Assembly: GCA_964496005.1 (NCBI GenBank)
Contig: CAZBWW010000023.1
Span: forward strand, 1 to 14,753
Length of the DNA: 14,753 bases
Source: CAZBWW01 sp964496005
Lineage (GTDB): Bacteria; Patescibacteriota; WWE3; UBA101185; UBA10185
Direction of reading: 5' to 3'
The translations under genes and the position numbers were made by a program. Under the pieces are notes generated by a model that saw only the letters and a program-made list of their open reading frames with translations, was not told where the DNA came from and searched no databases. This document shows positions 5,117 to 12,364 of the stretch, in pieces (positions within the stretch are counted from its first letter, which is position 1; each line of letters opens with the position of its first letter).

Positions 5117-5280
5117 CCTATAAAATAGGCAGATTCTCGCGAGCGCAGATGTACTAAATTTGTACTAGCACTCTAAGGCAGTATGCGATAACACATTAAG
5201 TTTAAGTTATACTTAAAACTTACCTTGGTAGGAAATGCGTATCGCTTGCCGATTGCACTTCAACTTATATTTAAGTTGTG
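5117..5280. repeat. Cluster of short inverted and direct repeats
   Basis: Seen in order: CCTAT-AAA-ATAGG (5117-5129); CTCGCGAG (5136-5143); direct repeats of TGTACTA (5150-5156 and 5161-5167); a long imperfect stem with GGCA and GCGATA pairing TATCGC and TGCC (about 5177-5250) around AAGTTTAAGT/ACTTAAAACTT; and CAACTTA-TATT-TAAGTTG (5261-5278). No promoter or T tract ties these into a transcript. They may be protein-binding sites or a further RNA. Confidence 0.3.
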
Positions 5281-5452
5281 TGACATAATTTGGTTCACGT
5301 GCAAAAACCTGTCCGTGATGATCGGTGGATCTTTTTAGCGTAGTCCCCTATTAATAGACAGGATAAAAACCTTCCATGAGCGGGTACCAAAAATTGTCCC
5401 GTATCTCACAGGCAGATTTTTGCATGTAACTTTTATATATATCCTGGTTTTA

Positions 5453-5553
5453 AGATCTGAGTTCTAAAATGGCAATAAGTTAAAAAGAAACTTAAGCACA
5501 AAAAAAGCTCAGATCTAGTGAGAAACCATTTTATGTTTCACCCAAATCTGAGC
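5453..5553. repeat. Three CTCAGATCT-type repeats
   Basis: AGATCTGAG occurs at 5453-5461, its inverse CTCAGATCT at 5508-5516, and AATCTGAGC at 5545-5553. A second pair, TAAAATGG (5465-5472) and CCATTTTA (5526-5533), is interleaved. The middle copy can therefore pair with either neighbour. The 5507-5553 pairing forms the minus-strand terminator. Confidence 0.55.
5500..5553 (-). terminator. Strong intrinsic terminator, minus strand
   Basis: On the minus strand GCTCAGATTT pairs with AGATCTGAGC (one wobble). Inside, GTGAAAC pairs with GTTTCTCAC (one bulge). T7 follows (5506-5500). It is the best-formed terminator in the window. No minus-strand protein gene lies immediately upstream; the RNA candidate starting near 5663 or 5750 is the natural substrate. 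Confidence 0.65.
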
Positions 5554-5663
5554 CTTCTTAAAAATATATATAAAAAGAGAAATATCTTTAAGTAGGGTGC
5601 GCTATTTATGGCGCTGTAGATATTGGTAGGTCTCTCCGTAAATGAACTATTTATTTTTCAAGT
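5500..5663 (-). ncRNA. Candidate small RNA divergent from trmB
   Basis: Two consensus promoters upstream and a strong terminator downstream define a transcript of about 164 nt (from the nearer promoter) or 250 nt (from the farther one). Its 5' domain is a hairpin in which AGAGA pairs with TCTCT and AATATCT with AGATATT, enclosing GCGC-N8-GCGC (5576-5635). The terminator hairpin forms the 3' domain. The nearer transcript has no SD-led frame. The longer form has AAGGAG (5740-5735) eight bases before a TTG that opens a 13-codon frame ending in TAA, a possible leader peptide. No known RNA family is recognised. Its position opposite trmB suggests control by that regulator, or regulation of its partners. 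Confidence 0.5.
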
Positions 5664-5669
5664 GTGTTT

Positions 5670-5698
5670 ATAATAACCTATAGTTTAACATTTGTCAA
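5670..5698 (-). promoter_or_regulatory. Consensus promoter P2, minus strand
   Basis: On the minus strand TTGACA (5698-5693), a 17-base spacer and TATTAT (5675-5670) give a near-perfect sigma-70-type promoter, with an expected start near 5663. TGTCA/TGACA inverted halves at 5693-5711 overlap the -35 and could be a regulator site. Confidence 0.6.
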
Positions 5699-5756
5699 GT
5701 ACTTTGTGACATTCCAAAAGTATCAACTATCATTCTCCTTGTTGTTACTGTAATAA

Positions 5757-5785
5757 AGTATACTATAGGTTTTATATTGTGTCAA
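5757..5785 (-). promoter_or_regulatory. Consensus promoter P1, minus strand
   Basis: On the minus strand TTGACA (5785-5780), 17 bases and TATACT (5762-5757) form a second near-consensus promoter, with an expected start near 5750. It is in tandem with P2 and reads away from trmB. Confidence 0.6.
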
Positions 5786-5821
5786 CTATATATTGACAAC
5801 ATGTAATAATAAGATTAAGCT
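5780..5821 (+). promoter_or_regulatory. trmB promoter and palindromic operator
   Basis: TGTCAA-N7-TTGACA (5780-5798) is an inverted repeat whose two arms are the -35 boxes of divergent promoters. The right arm serves trmB: TTGACA (5793-5798), 17 bases, TAAGCT (5816-5821), then six bases to the ATG at 5828. The mRNA would start at or next to the start codon (leaderless). A regulator bound to the repeat would block both directions, so autoregulation by TrmB is likely but inferred. Confidence 0.5.
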
Positions 5822-5827
5822 TAAACT

Positions 5828-6592
5828 ATGTATAAAGATGCACTTGAACAATCCGGCTTAAAACCAGGTGAGGCAAAAGTTTATGATATCTTACTGCAAT
5901 ATGGTCACTCCCCTGCTTCGGAATTAGTAAAAAAAGCTAATTTCAAAAGAGGTATGACTTACAAGTTTCTGGACGACTTAAAAACTAAAGGGTTAGTAAC
6001 TTCATTCAAAAAGAATAAAAAAACATATTTTAAGGCAGAGCACCCTCATAAACTATTGCAGGATATAGAGGACAAACTTAAAGAGTATCAAACACAAAGG
6101 ATATCATTGGAAGCTGCAATGCCCAGCCTTGAATCAAGCTACTTAGTCCAGGAAACAAAACCAACAGTAATATATTATGAAGATACATTGGGTCTAAAGA
6201 AGGTTTTTGCCGATATTTATAGTCCAAAAGAAGAGGTTGTGTACGGCTGTGTAGATTTAGAAATTGCTGATAAAGCTATTCCAGAATATATTTCACATGA
6301 ATTGATCCCTTTAAGAATAAAAAACAAGGTAAAAGCTATCTCTTTTATAGCAGACTCGCCCACTGCAAAAACTGTGCATGAAAAAGATGCTGTTTCATTT
6401 CGAAAAAGTGTGCTTTTAGACAAGAAAAAGTACCCCATCCCCGCAGAGATTGATGTTTATGAAAACAAAATTGCAATGCTTAGTTTTAACAAGGGTAAGT
6501 TTGTGGGTATATTAATTGAAAATGCTGATATTGCGCGGTCTTTGAAGTCAATTTTTAAATTGGCCTTTGAGAACAGCAAACGTAAGAGCTAA
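5828..6592 (+). CDS. TrmB-family transcriptional regulator, 254 aa
   Basis: DNA-binding regulator, cytoplasmic. Residues 1-75 form a winged helix typical of TrmB/HTH proteins (SGLKPGEAKVYDILL, then SELVKKANFKRGMTYKFLDDL as the recognition region, and a basic wing KKNKKTYFKAE). A short coiled-coil linker follows (about 80-105). The C-terminal domain (110-254) resembles the TrmB ligand or phospholipase-D-like fold, with alternating strands (TVIYYED, VVYGCVD, VKAISFIAD, KIAMLSFNKGKFVGILIEN). I see no HKD catalytic motif, so it is a sensor rather than an enzyme. TrmB proteins of archaea sense sugars; the ligand here cannot be read from sequence. There is no SD site, and the -10-like box ends six bases before the ATG. 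It converges on the methyltransferase gene with only 4 bases between the stops. Local sequence is AT-rich like the rest of the right half. Confidence 0.88.
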   Translation: MYKDALEQSGLKPGEAKVYDILLQYGHSPASELVKKANFKRGMTYKFLDDLKTKGLVTSFKKNKKTYFKAEHPHKLLQDIEDKLKEYQTQRISLEAAMPSLESSYLVQETKPTVIYYEDTLGLKKVFADIYSPKEEVVYGCVDLEIADKAIPEYISHELIPLRIKNKVKAISFIADSPTAKTVHEKDAVSFRKSVLLDKKKYPIPAEIDVYENKIAMLSFNKGKFVGILIENADIARSLKSIFKLAFENSKRKS

Positions 6593-6596
6593 ATAA

Positions 6597-9269
6597 TTAA
6601 GCTAAGGGATTTTCCTTACCTGTATATTGACATTGTATTGTTATCCGAGGCTTTCCTGACCGGGTAATCCACACCTGAGGCTTAATATTAGAGAATCCAG
6701 CATCTTGTAACAACGCTCTTAGTTCGGCAAACGGGTAAATATGAAACTCACCTTCTCTACCACCGGGAAACATAACTTTCATGTCACCAAATTTTTGCGC
6801 GTCTCCTTCAACATATTGCGATTCAACTGTCGGCAACCAACTACCATCTCCCCCTTCTAAATGCGCTATATCTAGTCTTAGTGTACCGTTGGGCTTTAGA
6901 ACCCTTCCAATTTCCGCAAAATTTAACAACTGCTCTTTTCTTCTGACCCAGTCATTGGGAGGCGACCAGTTAAGTGTTGCGATCGCAACTGAATCATCCG
7001 GTAGTGGGATAGAATCTATAGCCCCCTGTAATATATCTAAATTCTCGTGCTTACTTTGATGCACAGGCCAAATGTCCAAACCAATCACTTTCGCTTTGCC
7101 ATTCAACATATCTGCCATTTTTTCAGTAATCCGTTTACCGTCACCGCACGCTAAATCAACAACCAATCCTTCTATCTTGTCAAAACCTGCGAAAAACTTA
7201 TTTAGCTCTGTTAGCTCTTTTACAGTATCACCAGTCGTTTCTGAGGCTGTTGCAAATAACTCTTCGTTACCTTCGTAAAAAGCTTTAATTCTTGCTAATG
7301 CACTTGTTGTGGACTGCCTACCCATCGCCTCTTTCAACACATCTTCATTCCAAAATTCTTCTATTAACCCAAGAAGCAATGTCTGCATATTTGACCCCTC
7401 TTCCGCTGTGTCAAACGCATTTAAGAGCTGCATGTATTTGCTGTCTTCCTTACCTTTGAGAAAATGCTCAAAATACCAGCTTTCTACACATTTTCTATAT
7501 CTAAATAACAGTGTACTTGCGTCCTGTAAGTTTACTGCAGTATTGTCACCTTTTATTACATCGTGTGCTGCTAAGAATATTTTAGAGGCATGCCTTTGTA
7601 TCATACCGCCAATCTGCCTTATTCTATCATGCGTGACTTCATCGGCATCCTCGGCTTCATAAGCTTTCTGTTCAAAACTACCGACAATATCAGAAATGGC
7701 TGCCATGTTTTCAAAGAGAAAATCGGTATTTCGTTCGTCGGCAATTTGACCAATAACTTCAATATTGTTTATGTTTTCTGCTACTACGAGCAGTGTCTTA
7801 ATGCGATCAATTTTTTGAGAGGGTGAGATTTGATCATTACCAACAAACTTCTCAAGTTCAAATCTACCCCTACCACCTTTCAGTATTTCCCACAACGCAC
7901 TTTGTTCTCTTGCTGAAAACGAAACTACCTGAATCCCCAACGCTTCCATTCTTTTTGAAAACTCAAGAAACTCTGTAAAGCTATTAAGCGCTTCTGTCAC
8001 GTCGGGGAATGATTGGGTAAACTCTTCCACAGAATAAAAGCCTCGTTTGGTTACCTCTGTTAGGTTTGTATACGGAAAGCTTCTTTCTTTCAGAAGGGCT
8101 TTTTCCTCAGAATCTACTAATTTAAAAATGCGTTCGACTTTGTTATTGGCATTTACGACCACTGCAAAATCCGGAGATAGTTTTGATACAGTATAGCCGG
8201 TATTGAAATACTTATTTCCAAGATAATATTCGACCCCGTCAACCATTACTGCACCGCGTTTCCTTAGTCCCCTTCCAACGAGTCGGTTGTATTCGTATGT
8301 TCCCCCAACCCCCGAATGGCCTTTAAAGTCTGCTTCTTTAACAAGTCCCAATTTTAACAATTTTTGGCAATGTTCCGGTAAATACGTTTTTGGGCTGCTT
8401 GAGATAACTTTTCCGGTGCCTCCGAACCTGCCAGTAAAGCTCCATGCTCTAAAAAACTCATTAGAAACAACTCTATACACCCCATCCGGATACTTTACTT
8501 GTAAGTTACCGTATTCGTCACGATACCCCGCTCCCCAGTTCTTGTGAAAAAGCACGGCTGCTACAGCAACATTAGGCACACTTTCATGTGCTCCTTTGTT
8601 AGAGGGGTATTCGTTATTATAGGACAATGTCCATCTTGCATCCCACAGCCCTAAATAACAATCAACAGTATTAATTCCTGCAACAGTTAGAGGAGCTTTT
8701 CCTGCAACATAAAATAAATCTCTTGGTTTTACTCTGTCCTCTTCTGCAACTCCATCGTTAACCTGTTGTTTGTATGTGTCAAAGTCTGCTTGTGAAAAAA
8801 CAGGACCTATACCTTCAGATATACGCGCTAGTCCTCCTGCCTTGTCCGCGTAATTCCACTTTTTCCCAACTATTTCTCCTACATCCTCTTTTATAGATAA
8901 CCAGTTTACGCCCTCTGTTCTCATCCTCTCCGTATCAAATACTATTACTCGCACAGGTGAGCCTGTTTCCGGCGATTCAAGCTGTAAGAAGCCGTGTGCT
9001 GCTAGTGCTACAATTGCACGTCTGGCAGCAAAATCCCAAACATTTTTTTCTTGCTGTGAAAAAGCGTGTTCTGCAAACTGGTTAAGTATGGCATGCCTCT
9101 CACGTCTTACATCGGGCAACTCTAGCGTATCAAATGTTAGCTGCTCAGTATGCCATAGTTGTGCTGCGAGTTGGTCTCCTGATAAATTTTCGGCATCACC
9201 TCCACCTGGAATAGGAATATCTGCAATACTATCGATTGTTTCAACTTCGTTGTTGAGACTATTAGGCAT
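6597..9269 (-). CDS. Large protein with C-terminal methyltransferase, 890 aa
   Basis: The C-terminal 190 residues are a class I SAM-dependent methyltransferase. Motif I is VVDLACGDGK (703-712), the acidic end of strand 2 is VIGLDIW (728-734), the post-strand-4 segment is PLPDDSVAIATLNW (755-768), EIGRVLKPNGTLRLD (786-800) precedes strand 5, and FAELRALLQDAGF (847-859) is the usual last helix. The first 700 residues match nothing I know. Residues 1-290 are mixed alpha/beta with many W/Y/G (ARWTLSYNN, VKYPDGVYRVVSNEFFRAWSF). Residues 335-385 look like a small beta barrel (GAVMVDGVEYYLGNKYF). Residues 420-690 are mostly helical. There is no signal peptide. The substrate is unknown; a small molecule, protein or nucleic acid is possible. 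Start ATG 9267-9269 lacks an SD site; TAGTAT ends six bases upstream, suggesting a leaderless mRNA. It lies 71 bases after the 447-aa gene in the same direction. Confidence 0.8.
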   Translation of the reverse strand: MPNSLNNEVETIDSIADIPIPGGGDAENLSGDQLAAQLWHTEQLTFDTLELPDVRRERHAILNQFAEHAFSQQEKNVWDFAARRAIVALAAHGFLQLESPETGSPVRVIVFDTERMRTEGVNWLSIKEDVGEIVGKKWNYADKAGGLARISEGIGPVFSQADFDTYKQQVNDGVAEEDRVKPRDLFYVAGKAPLTVAGINTVDCYLGLWDARWTLSYNNEYPSNKGAHESVPNVAVAAVLFHKNWGAGYRDEYGNLQVKYPDGVYRVVSNEFFRAWSFTGRFGGTGKVISSSPKTYLPEHCQKLLKLGLVKEADFKGHSGVGGTYEYNRLVGRGLRKRGAVMVDGVEYYLGNKYFNTGYTVSKLSPDFAVVVNANNKVERIFKLVDSEEKALLKERSFPYTNLTEVTKRGFYSVEEFTQSFPDVTEALNSFTEFLEFSKRMEALGIQVVSFSAREQSALWEILKGGRGRFELEKFVGNDQISPSQKIDRIKTLLVVAENINNIEVIGQIADERNTDFLFENMAAISDIVGSFEQKAYEAEDADEVTHDRIRQIGGMIQRHASKIFLAAHDVIKGDNTAVNLQDASTLLFRYRKCVESWYFEHFLKGKEDSKYMQLLNAFDTAEEGSNMQTLLLGLIEEFWNEDVLKEAMGRQSTTSALARIKAFYEGNEELFATASETTGDTVKELTELNKFFAGFDKIEGLVVDLACGDGKRITEKMADMLNGKAKVIGLDIWPVHQSKHENLDILQGAIDSIPLPDDSVAIATLNWSPPNDWVRRKEQLLNFAEIGRVLKPNGTLRLDIAHLEGGDGSWLPTVESQYVEGDAQKFGDMKVMFPGGREGEFHIYPFAELRALLQDAGFSNIKPQVWITRSGKPRITIQCQYTGKENPLA

Positions 9270-9275
9270 GTTCTA

Positions 9276-9304
9276 ATACTACGATACTTCTAAAAAGCGG
9301 GCAA
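9276..9304 (-). promoter_or_regulatory. Possible leaderless promoter of the 890-aa gene
   Basis: On the minus strand TTGCCC (9304-9299), 17 bases, TAGTAT (9281-9276), then six bases to ATG. Each hexamer matches consensus at four positions. A perfect AACTATAGTT palindrome lies upstream at 9332-9341, overlapping the previous stop codon. Confidence 0.35.
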
Positions 9305-9340
9305 TGTGCAAGTTTTCTAGTACATTTAACAAACTATAGT

Positions 9341-10684
9341 TCAATTACGTAGCTTCCCGCTTGCTAAAGACGAGGTTTGGTTCCTAACATAATTGGTTAA
9401 AATCAATTCAGGATTCGACTTTAATTGAGAAAGTATTTTGTCATACTCCGCACTCCCAGCCAAATATATCTCATCTGTATCATATTTAGAACCTCTGACC
9501 GTTACATGGGTTTCAGGAACATCTTTAAGTACTGTTTCTAACTCCCTTAGTGCACTATATTCATCTAGCAGTCCTTCGCCTTCCAGATAATCTCTCCATG
9601 ATTCTAGAGGCACAAAACATAACGCAGTTCCTAAAATTTTAATTCTACTTTCTACTCCAATCTGCCGATAGTATTTAAGCAGTGTCAAAGCCGGCTGTAT
9701 GTTATAAGCTGCACGTTGGGCGTACGTGTTCCAAATAAACCTGAAATCTTCTGTATTCTCTTCTCTGATTCCTAAATGTTTAGTAAAAAAATTATAGAAA
9801 AAATTATCCACTTTTATAACTCCCGAAACAGCCGATACAATATCGAAATCGGGGTCCTCAATTGCTTGGGCCCACCTTGCTAGCACCTCATTAACAAGGT
9901 TGTAATCAGCATATTTCTGCAATACCACCCATTCTTTTGATGCAAACACATCTTCGTCACTGCCCCAAGCACTTAATGCAACAATTTTTTCTGCTGCCTC
10001 TAGTGCCTTCCAATAATTTGGGGTGTTTGGAAGTAATTCTGACCACTCTAATAGATGAAAGTTTACATGAAATCGTTCGTGTGCAGGTATAGTGGTCTTT
10101 TGAACTCTACGTTGGTACACAATTAATGGTATTTCCGCAGGTTCCTCTGAGCTATCGACACGTACTCCCGTTATAAAGTGAGTAGCTAACCCTGCAGGAA
10201 TACTACAATACTCACTTGAAATATCCCTTCCATAATAAAAGCTACCTACAGCATGCCGTCCGACTGCTAATTCGACTGCAAAGGGGTTATAAACTGACAC
10301 AGCATTAAGATCAAAAGAAGAATAATTGTAATGGTAAATACCACCAAAACATTTATTAATTAAACTTTTGGGAATGACATTAGCACCGTTAGTCTCAGCT
10401 TTGAATCTCGATCTAACATAATTAACTGACTCATTAACAAATTTTAAAGTTTCTGCAAGTTCCTGGGGAAGCAGCCCTTTGACTGCGGCTTCATCAATCA
10501 GCTCTTGTACTTCAGACTCTCTTGCAGTGTAAAGTCTATCAAAAACATGTGATATGTTACCTGCAAACAACAAACTAGCCGACTCATGTGTAGCTGGCAT
10601 CTCATTGTCTATACCACTTAGTTTTTCTCGAGTGCTTTCTATGCTGGTCGCTTCAGATTGCTCAATTATTTGTAGCGGACTCAT
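9341..10684 (-). CDS. Putative zincin-like protein with HERFH, 447 aa
   Basis: Its only recognisable feature is HERFH (residues 202-206) within TTIPAHERFHVNFHLLEW, which fits the zinc-peptidase HExxH helix. It follows a strand-like IPLIVYQR, as in zincins. A possible third ligand is the glutamate of LVNEVLARW (E266), 60 residues later. The charged R within HExxH is unusual, so the peptidase call is tentative. The N-terminal 100 residues are helical and charged; 110-190 contains aromatic and Gly-rich strands (GGIYHYNYSSFDL, GSFYYGRDISSEYC); the C-terminus is helical. There is no signal peptide or membrane segment, so it acts inside the cell unless exported unconventionally. The ATG at 10684 has no SD site; TACAAT ends six bases before it (leaderless). 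It lies directly upstream of the methyltransferase gene and may be co-transcribed with it; it is divergent from hisS. Confidence 0.75.
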   Translation of the reverse strand: MSPLQIIEQSEATSIESTREKLSGIDNEMPATHESASLLFAGNISHVFDRLYTARESEVQELIDEAAVKGLLPQELAETLKFVNESVNYVRSRFKAETNGANVIPKSLINKCFGGIYHYNYSSFDLNAVSVYNPFAVELAVGRHAVGSFYYGRDISSEYCSIPAGLATHFITGVRVDSSEEPAEIPLIVYQRRVQKTTIPAHERFHVNFHLLEWSELLPNTPNYWKALEAAEKIVALSAWGSDEDVFASKEWVVLQKYADYNLVNEVLARWAQAIEDPDFDIVSAVSGVIKVDNFFYNFFTKHLGIREENTEDFRFIWNTYAQRAAYNIQPALTLLKYYRQIGVESRIKILGTALCFVPLESWRDYLEGEGLLDEYSALRELETVLKDVPETHVTVRGSKYDTDEIYLAGSAEYDKILSQLKSNPELILTNYVRNQTSSLASGKLRN

Positions 10685-10690
10685 ACATCT

Positions 10691-10720
10691 ATTGTACAGT
10701 TAGTTCTTCGACTTTGTCTT
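10691..10720 (-). promoter_or_regulatory. Possible leaderless promoter of the 447-aa gene
   Basis: On the minus strand AAGACA (10720-10715), 18 bases, TACAAT (10696-10691), then six bases to the ATG. The -10 matches at five of six positions. Confidence 0.4.
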
Positions 10721-10805
10721 ACGAATCTGGTAAACAAAAAGGTTGTTTGTAACAATTCTACAACAATTTAACGAGTAGGTCATTTTAGAATTGAAAATAT
10801 TAAGT

Positions 10806-10835
10806 TATAATTGCACCGTGCAAGTACCTAGGTAC
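10806..10835 (+). promoter_or_regulatory. hisS -10 box and palindrome
   Basis: A perfect TATAAT at 10806-10811 predicts a start near 10818 and a 45-nt leader. The -35 is weak (TTTTAG at 17-base spacing). GTACCTAGGTAC (10824-10835), a perfect 12-bp palindrome, lies at the transcript start, where a repressor could act or the RNA could fold. There is no SD site before the hisS ATG. Confidence 0.5.
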
Positions 10836-10862
10836 ACATTTAGTTTGCGCAACTGAAAATAT

Positions 10863-12248
10863 ATGACAAAAAATACAAAAGAAGCTAATACAACTGCTAA
10901 AAGCGAGTTGGCTAAAAGATCGGCCAACAATACCGCACAGACCGGCGGTAATTCATATCTGTCAACACAACCATACAAAGGCGCGCGCGATTTTTACCCG
11001 GAAGACATGCGGGCCAGAAACTACATCTTTGAAACCTGGAAAAGGGTATGTCTTCGATATGGTTTTGAGGAATATGACTTCCCCATTATGGAACCGTTTG
11101 AGATTTTCTCGGCAAAGACTGGTGCTGAAATAGTAAATGAACAGCTATATACTTTGGAAGACCGCGCAGGCAGAAAGCTTGCAATTCGTCCGGAATTAAC
11201 GCCGGGAACAGTACGGATGATTGCGGCTAAGTATAAAGAGCTTCAAAGACCAATTAGATGGTTTATGATTGGCAATAATTGGCGGGCCGAAAAACCGCAA
11301 CTGGGCCGTGGAAGAGAATTTTACCAACTTGAGGTAAATACTTTTGGAGTTGACAGTATTTTGGCTGATTATGAAATAATCACTCTTATTATAGATATAA
11401 TGAAAGAGTTTGGTGCTGGCGAAAAACAGTATGAACTGCTTATAAGTGACCGGAGGCTTGTTGAAGCACTGTTAAAAGACTATTTAGGGCTTGAAGCTGA
11501 TGCGATGCTAGCTGTTCGTAGACTAATGGACAAACGGGCAAAAATCTCTGCTGAGGATTTTAAGGCTGCGTTAACCGATTTAGGTTTAGACTTGGACAAA
11601 ATTACTAAAATAGAAGAATTTTTATCTACAGATTTTAAATCACTTAATAAAACAATTCCCCAGGAACTACTGGAAAAAAATCAAGGCTATAAAGTTTTAC
11701 AACAACTTTTTACGTTATTGGCAGTAAATAATTATGACAAATACTGCAAATTTGATCCAAAAATTATCCGTGGGTTTGATTACAGCGACGGGCTTGTATA
11801 CGAGGTGTATGACAAAAATCCAATAAACACCCGATCTATGTTTGGCGGAGAGCGGTTTGACAAATTGATAACTATTTTCGGTGACTTCAACCTACCCGCA
11901 ACCGGTTTTGCTATGGGCGACATAACTTTATTGGAGTTTCTAAAGGGGTGGCAGCTGTTACCTGACTTTACCGCAAATACTAAATATTTAGTTACTTTAT
12001 GGCCTGAGGTAGGTAAATCAGAAAACAGCTATTTACAAAAAACGCTTGAAACTGCAAAAAAACTGCGCGAACAGGGTAATAATGTAGAAACGTGGCTGGA
12101 ACCAAACACCAAACTGGAAAAACAGCTTAAGTACGCAGACAAAAAAAATATTCCTTTTGTGGTAATTGTCGGCGATGCCGAAATAGAAACAAACGCCATA
12201 ACAATTAAGAACATGCAGACCGGTAGTCAAGAGCAAATAAAGCTGTAA
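10863..12248 (+). CDS. hisS: Histidine--tRNA ligase, 461 aa
   Basis: Class II aminoacyl-tRNA synthetase that activates histidine with ATP and charges tRNA-His in the cytoplasm; it acts as a dimer. The catalytic core begins at PYKGARDFYPEDM (37-49). Motif 1 lies around FPIMEPFEIF (73-82). Motif 2 is FMIGNNWRAEKPQLGRGREF (134-153), with the ATP-contacting Arg of NNWRAE. The histidine-specific loop is IIRGFDYSDGLVYE (301-314), close to the usual RGLDYYTG but with S-D in place of Y-T. GGERFDKL (328-335) and motif 3, ATGFAMGDITLLEFL (346-360), follow. Residues 372-461 are the anticodon-binding alpha/beta domain. The length is slightly above the usual 420-430 because of a Lys/Asn/Thr-rich N-terminal extension of about 35 residues with no alternative start. 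It is transcribed alone, divergent from the 447-aa gene. Confidence 0.96.
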   Translation: MTKNTKEANTTAKSELAKRSANNTAQTGGNSYLSTQPYKGARDFYPEDMRARNYIFETWKRVCLRYGFEEYDFPIMEPFEIFSAKTGAEIVNEQLYTLEDRAGRKLAIRPELTPGTVRMIAAKYKELQRPIRWFMIGNNWRAEKPQLGRGREFYQLEVNTFGVDSILADYEIITLIIDIMKEFGAGEKQYELLISDRRLVEALLKDYLGLEADAMLAVRRLMDKRAKISAEDFKAALTDLGLDLDKITKIEEFLSTDFKSLNKTIPQELLEKNQGYKVLQQLFTLLAVNNYDKYCKFDPKIIRGFDYSDGLVYEVYDKNPINTRSMFGGERFDKLITIFGDFNLPATGFAMGDITLLEFLKGWQLLPDFTANTKYLVTLWPEVGKSENSYLQKTLETAKKLREQGNNVETWLEPNTKLEKQLKYADKKNIPFVVIVGDAEIETNAITIKNMQTGSQEQIKL

Positions 12249-12330
12249 AGACGAAGCTTAAAAACAAGACACTTTAATAACCCGCAACACAGTTCCCGCA
12301 ACTTTTTCGCAACTTTATGTAACTTACTCG

Positions 12331-12358
12331 TTTACACGCTCAGTTTTTATGCTAGAAT
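12331..12358 (+). promoter_or_regulatory. Extended -10 promoter for structured RNA
   Basis: TTTACA (12331-12336), a 16-base spacer and TAGAAT (12353-12358), preceded by TGC as in extended -10 promoters. The start is expected near 12365. TGAACTT (12358-12364) and AAGTTCA (12382-12388) form an inverted repeat over the start site, a possible operator. Confidence 0.5.
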
Positions 12359-12364
12359 GAACTT

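Larger units (their letters stand above)
4494..5827. other. 1.3-kb noncoding region rich in hairpins
   Basis: No protein gene is credible in this stretch. In order it contains: the structured leader of the minus-strand gene (4494 to about 4690); a 19-bp palindrome (4699-4717); AT-rich sequence; a plus-strand RNA candidate (4888-5101); a stretch of isolated repeats (5117-5280); AT-rich sequence with a CCTGTC/GACAGG repeat (5308-5362); the CTCAGATCT repeat cluster (5453-5553); a minus-strand RNA candidate (5500-5663); and the divergent promoter region before trmB (5670-5827). Confidence 0.55.

Noticed and set aside
237..5827. Integron cassette array (genes in one orientation, each followed by a palindrome)
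   Set aside because: No integrase, no repeated attC-like core sites (RYYYAAC/GTTRRRY pairs), the hairpins differ in sequence, and the gaps are far longer than in cassettes.
5828..6592. Phospholipase-D activity for the TrmB protein
   Set aside because: The C-terminal fold is related, but no HKD motif is present.
8115..8265. Transposase/integrase-type C-terminal beta barrel in the 890-aa protein (residues 335-385)
   Set aside because: DGVEYYLGNKYF resembles such barrels, but no DDE catalytic core is visible and the resemblance is too short to name.
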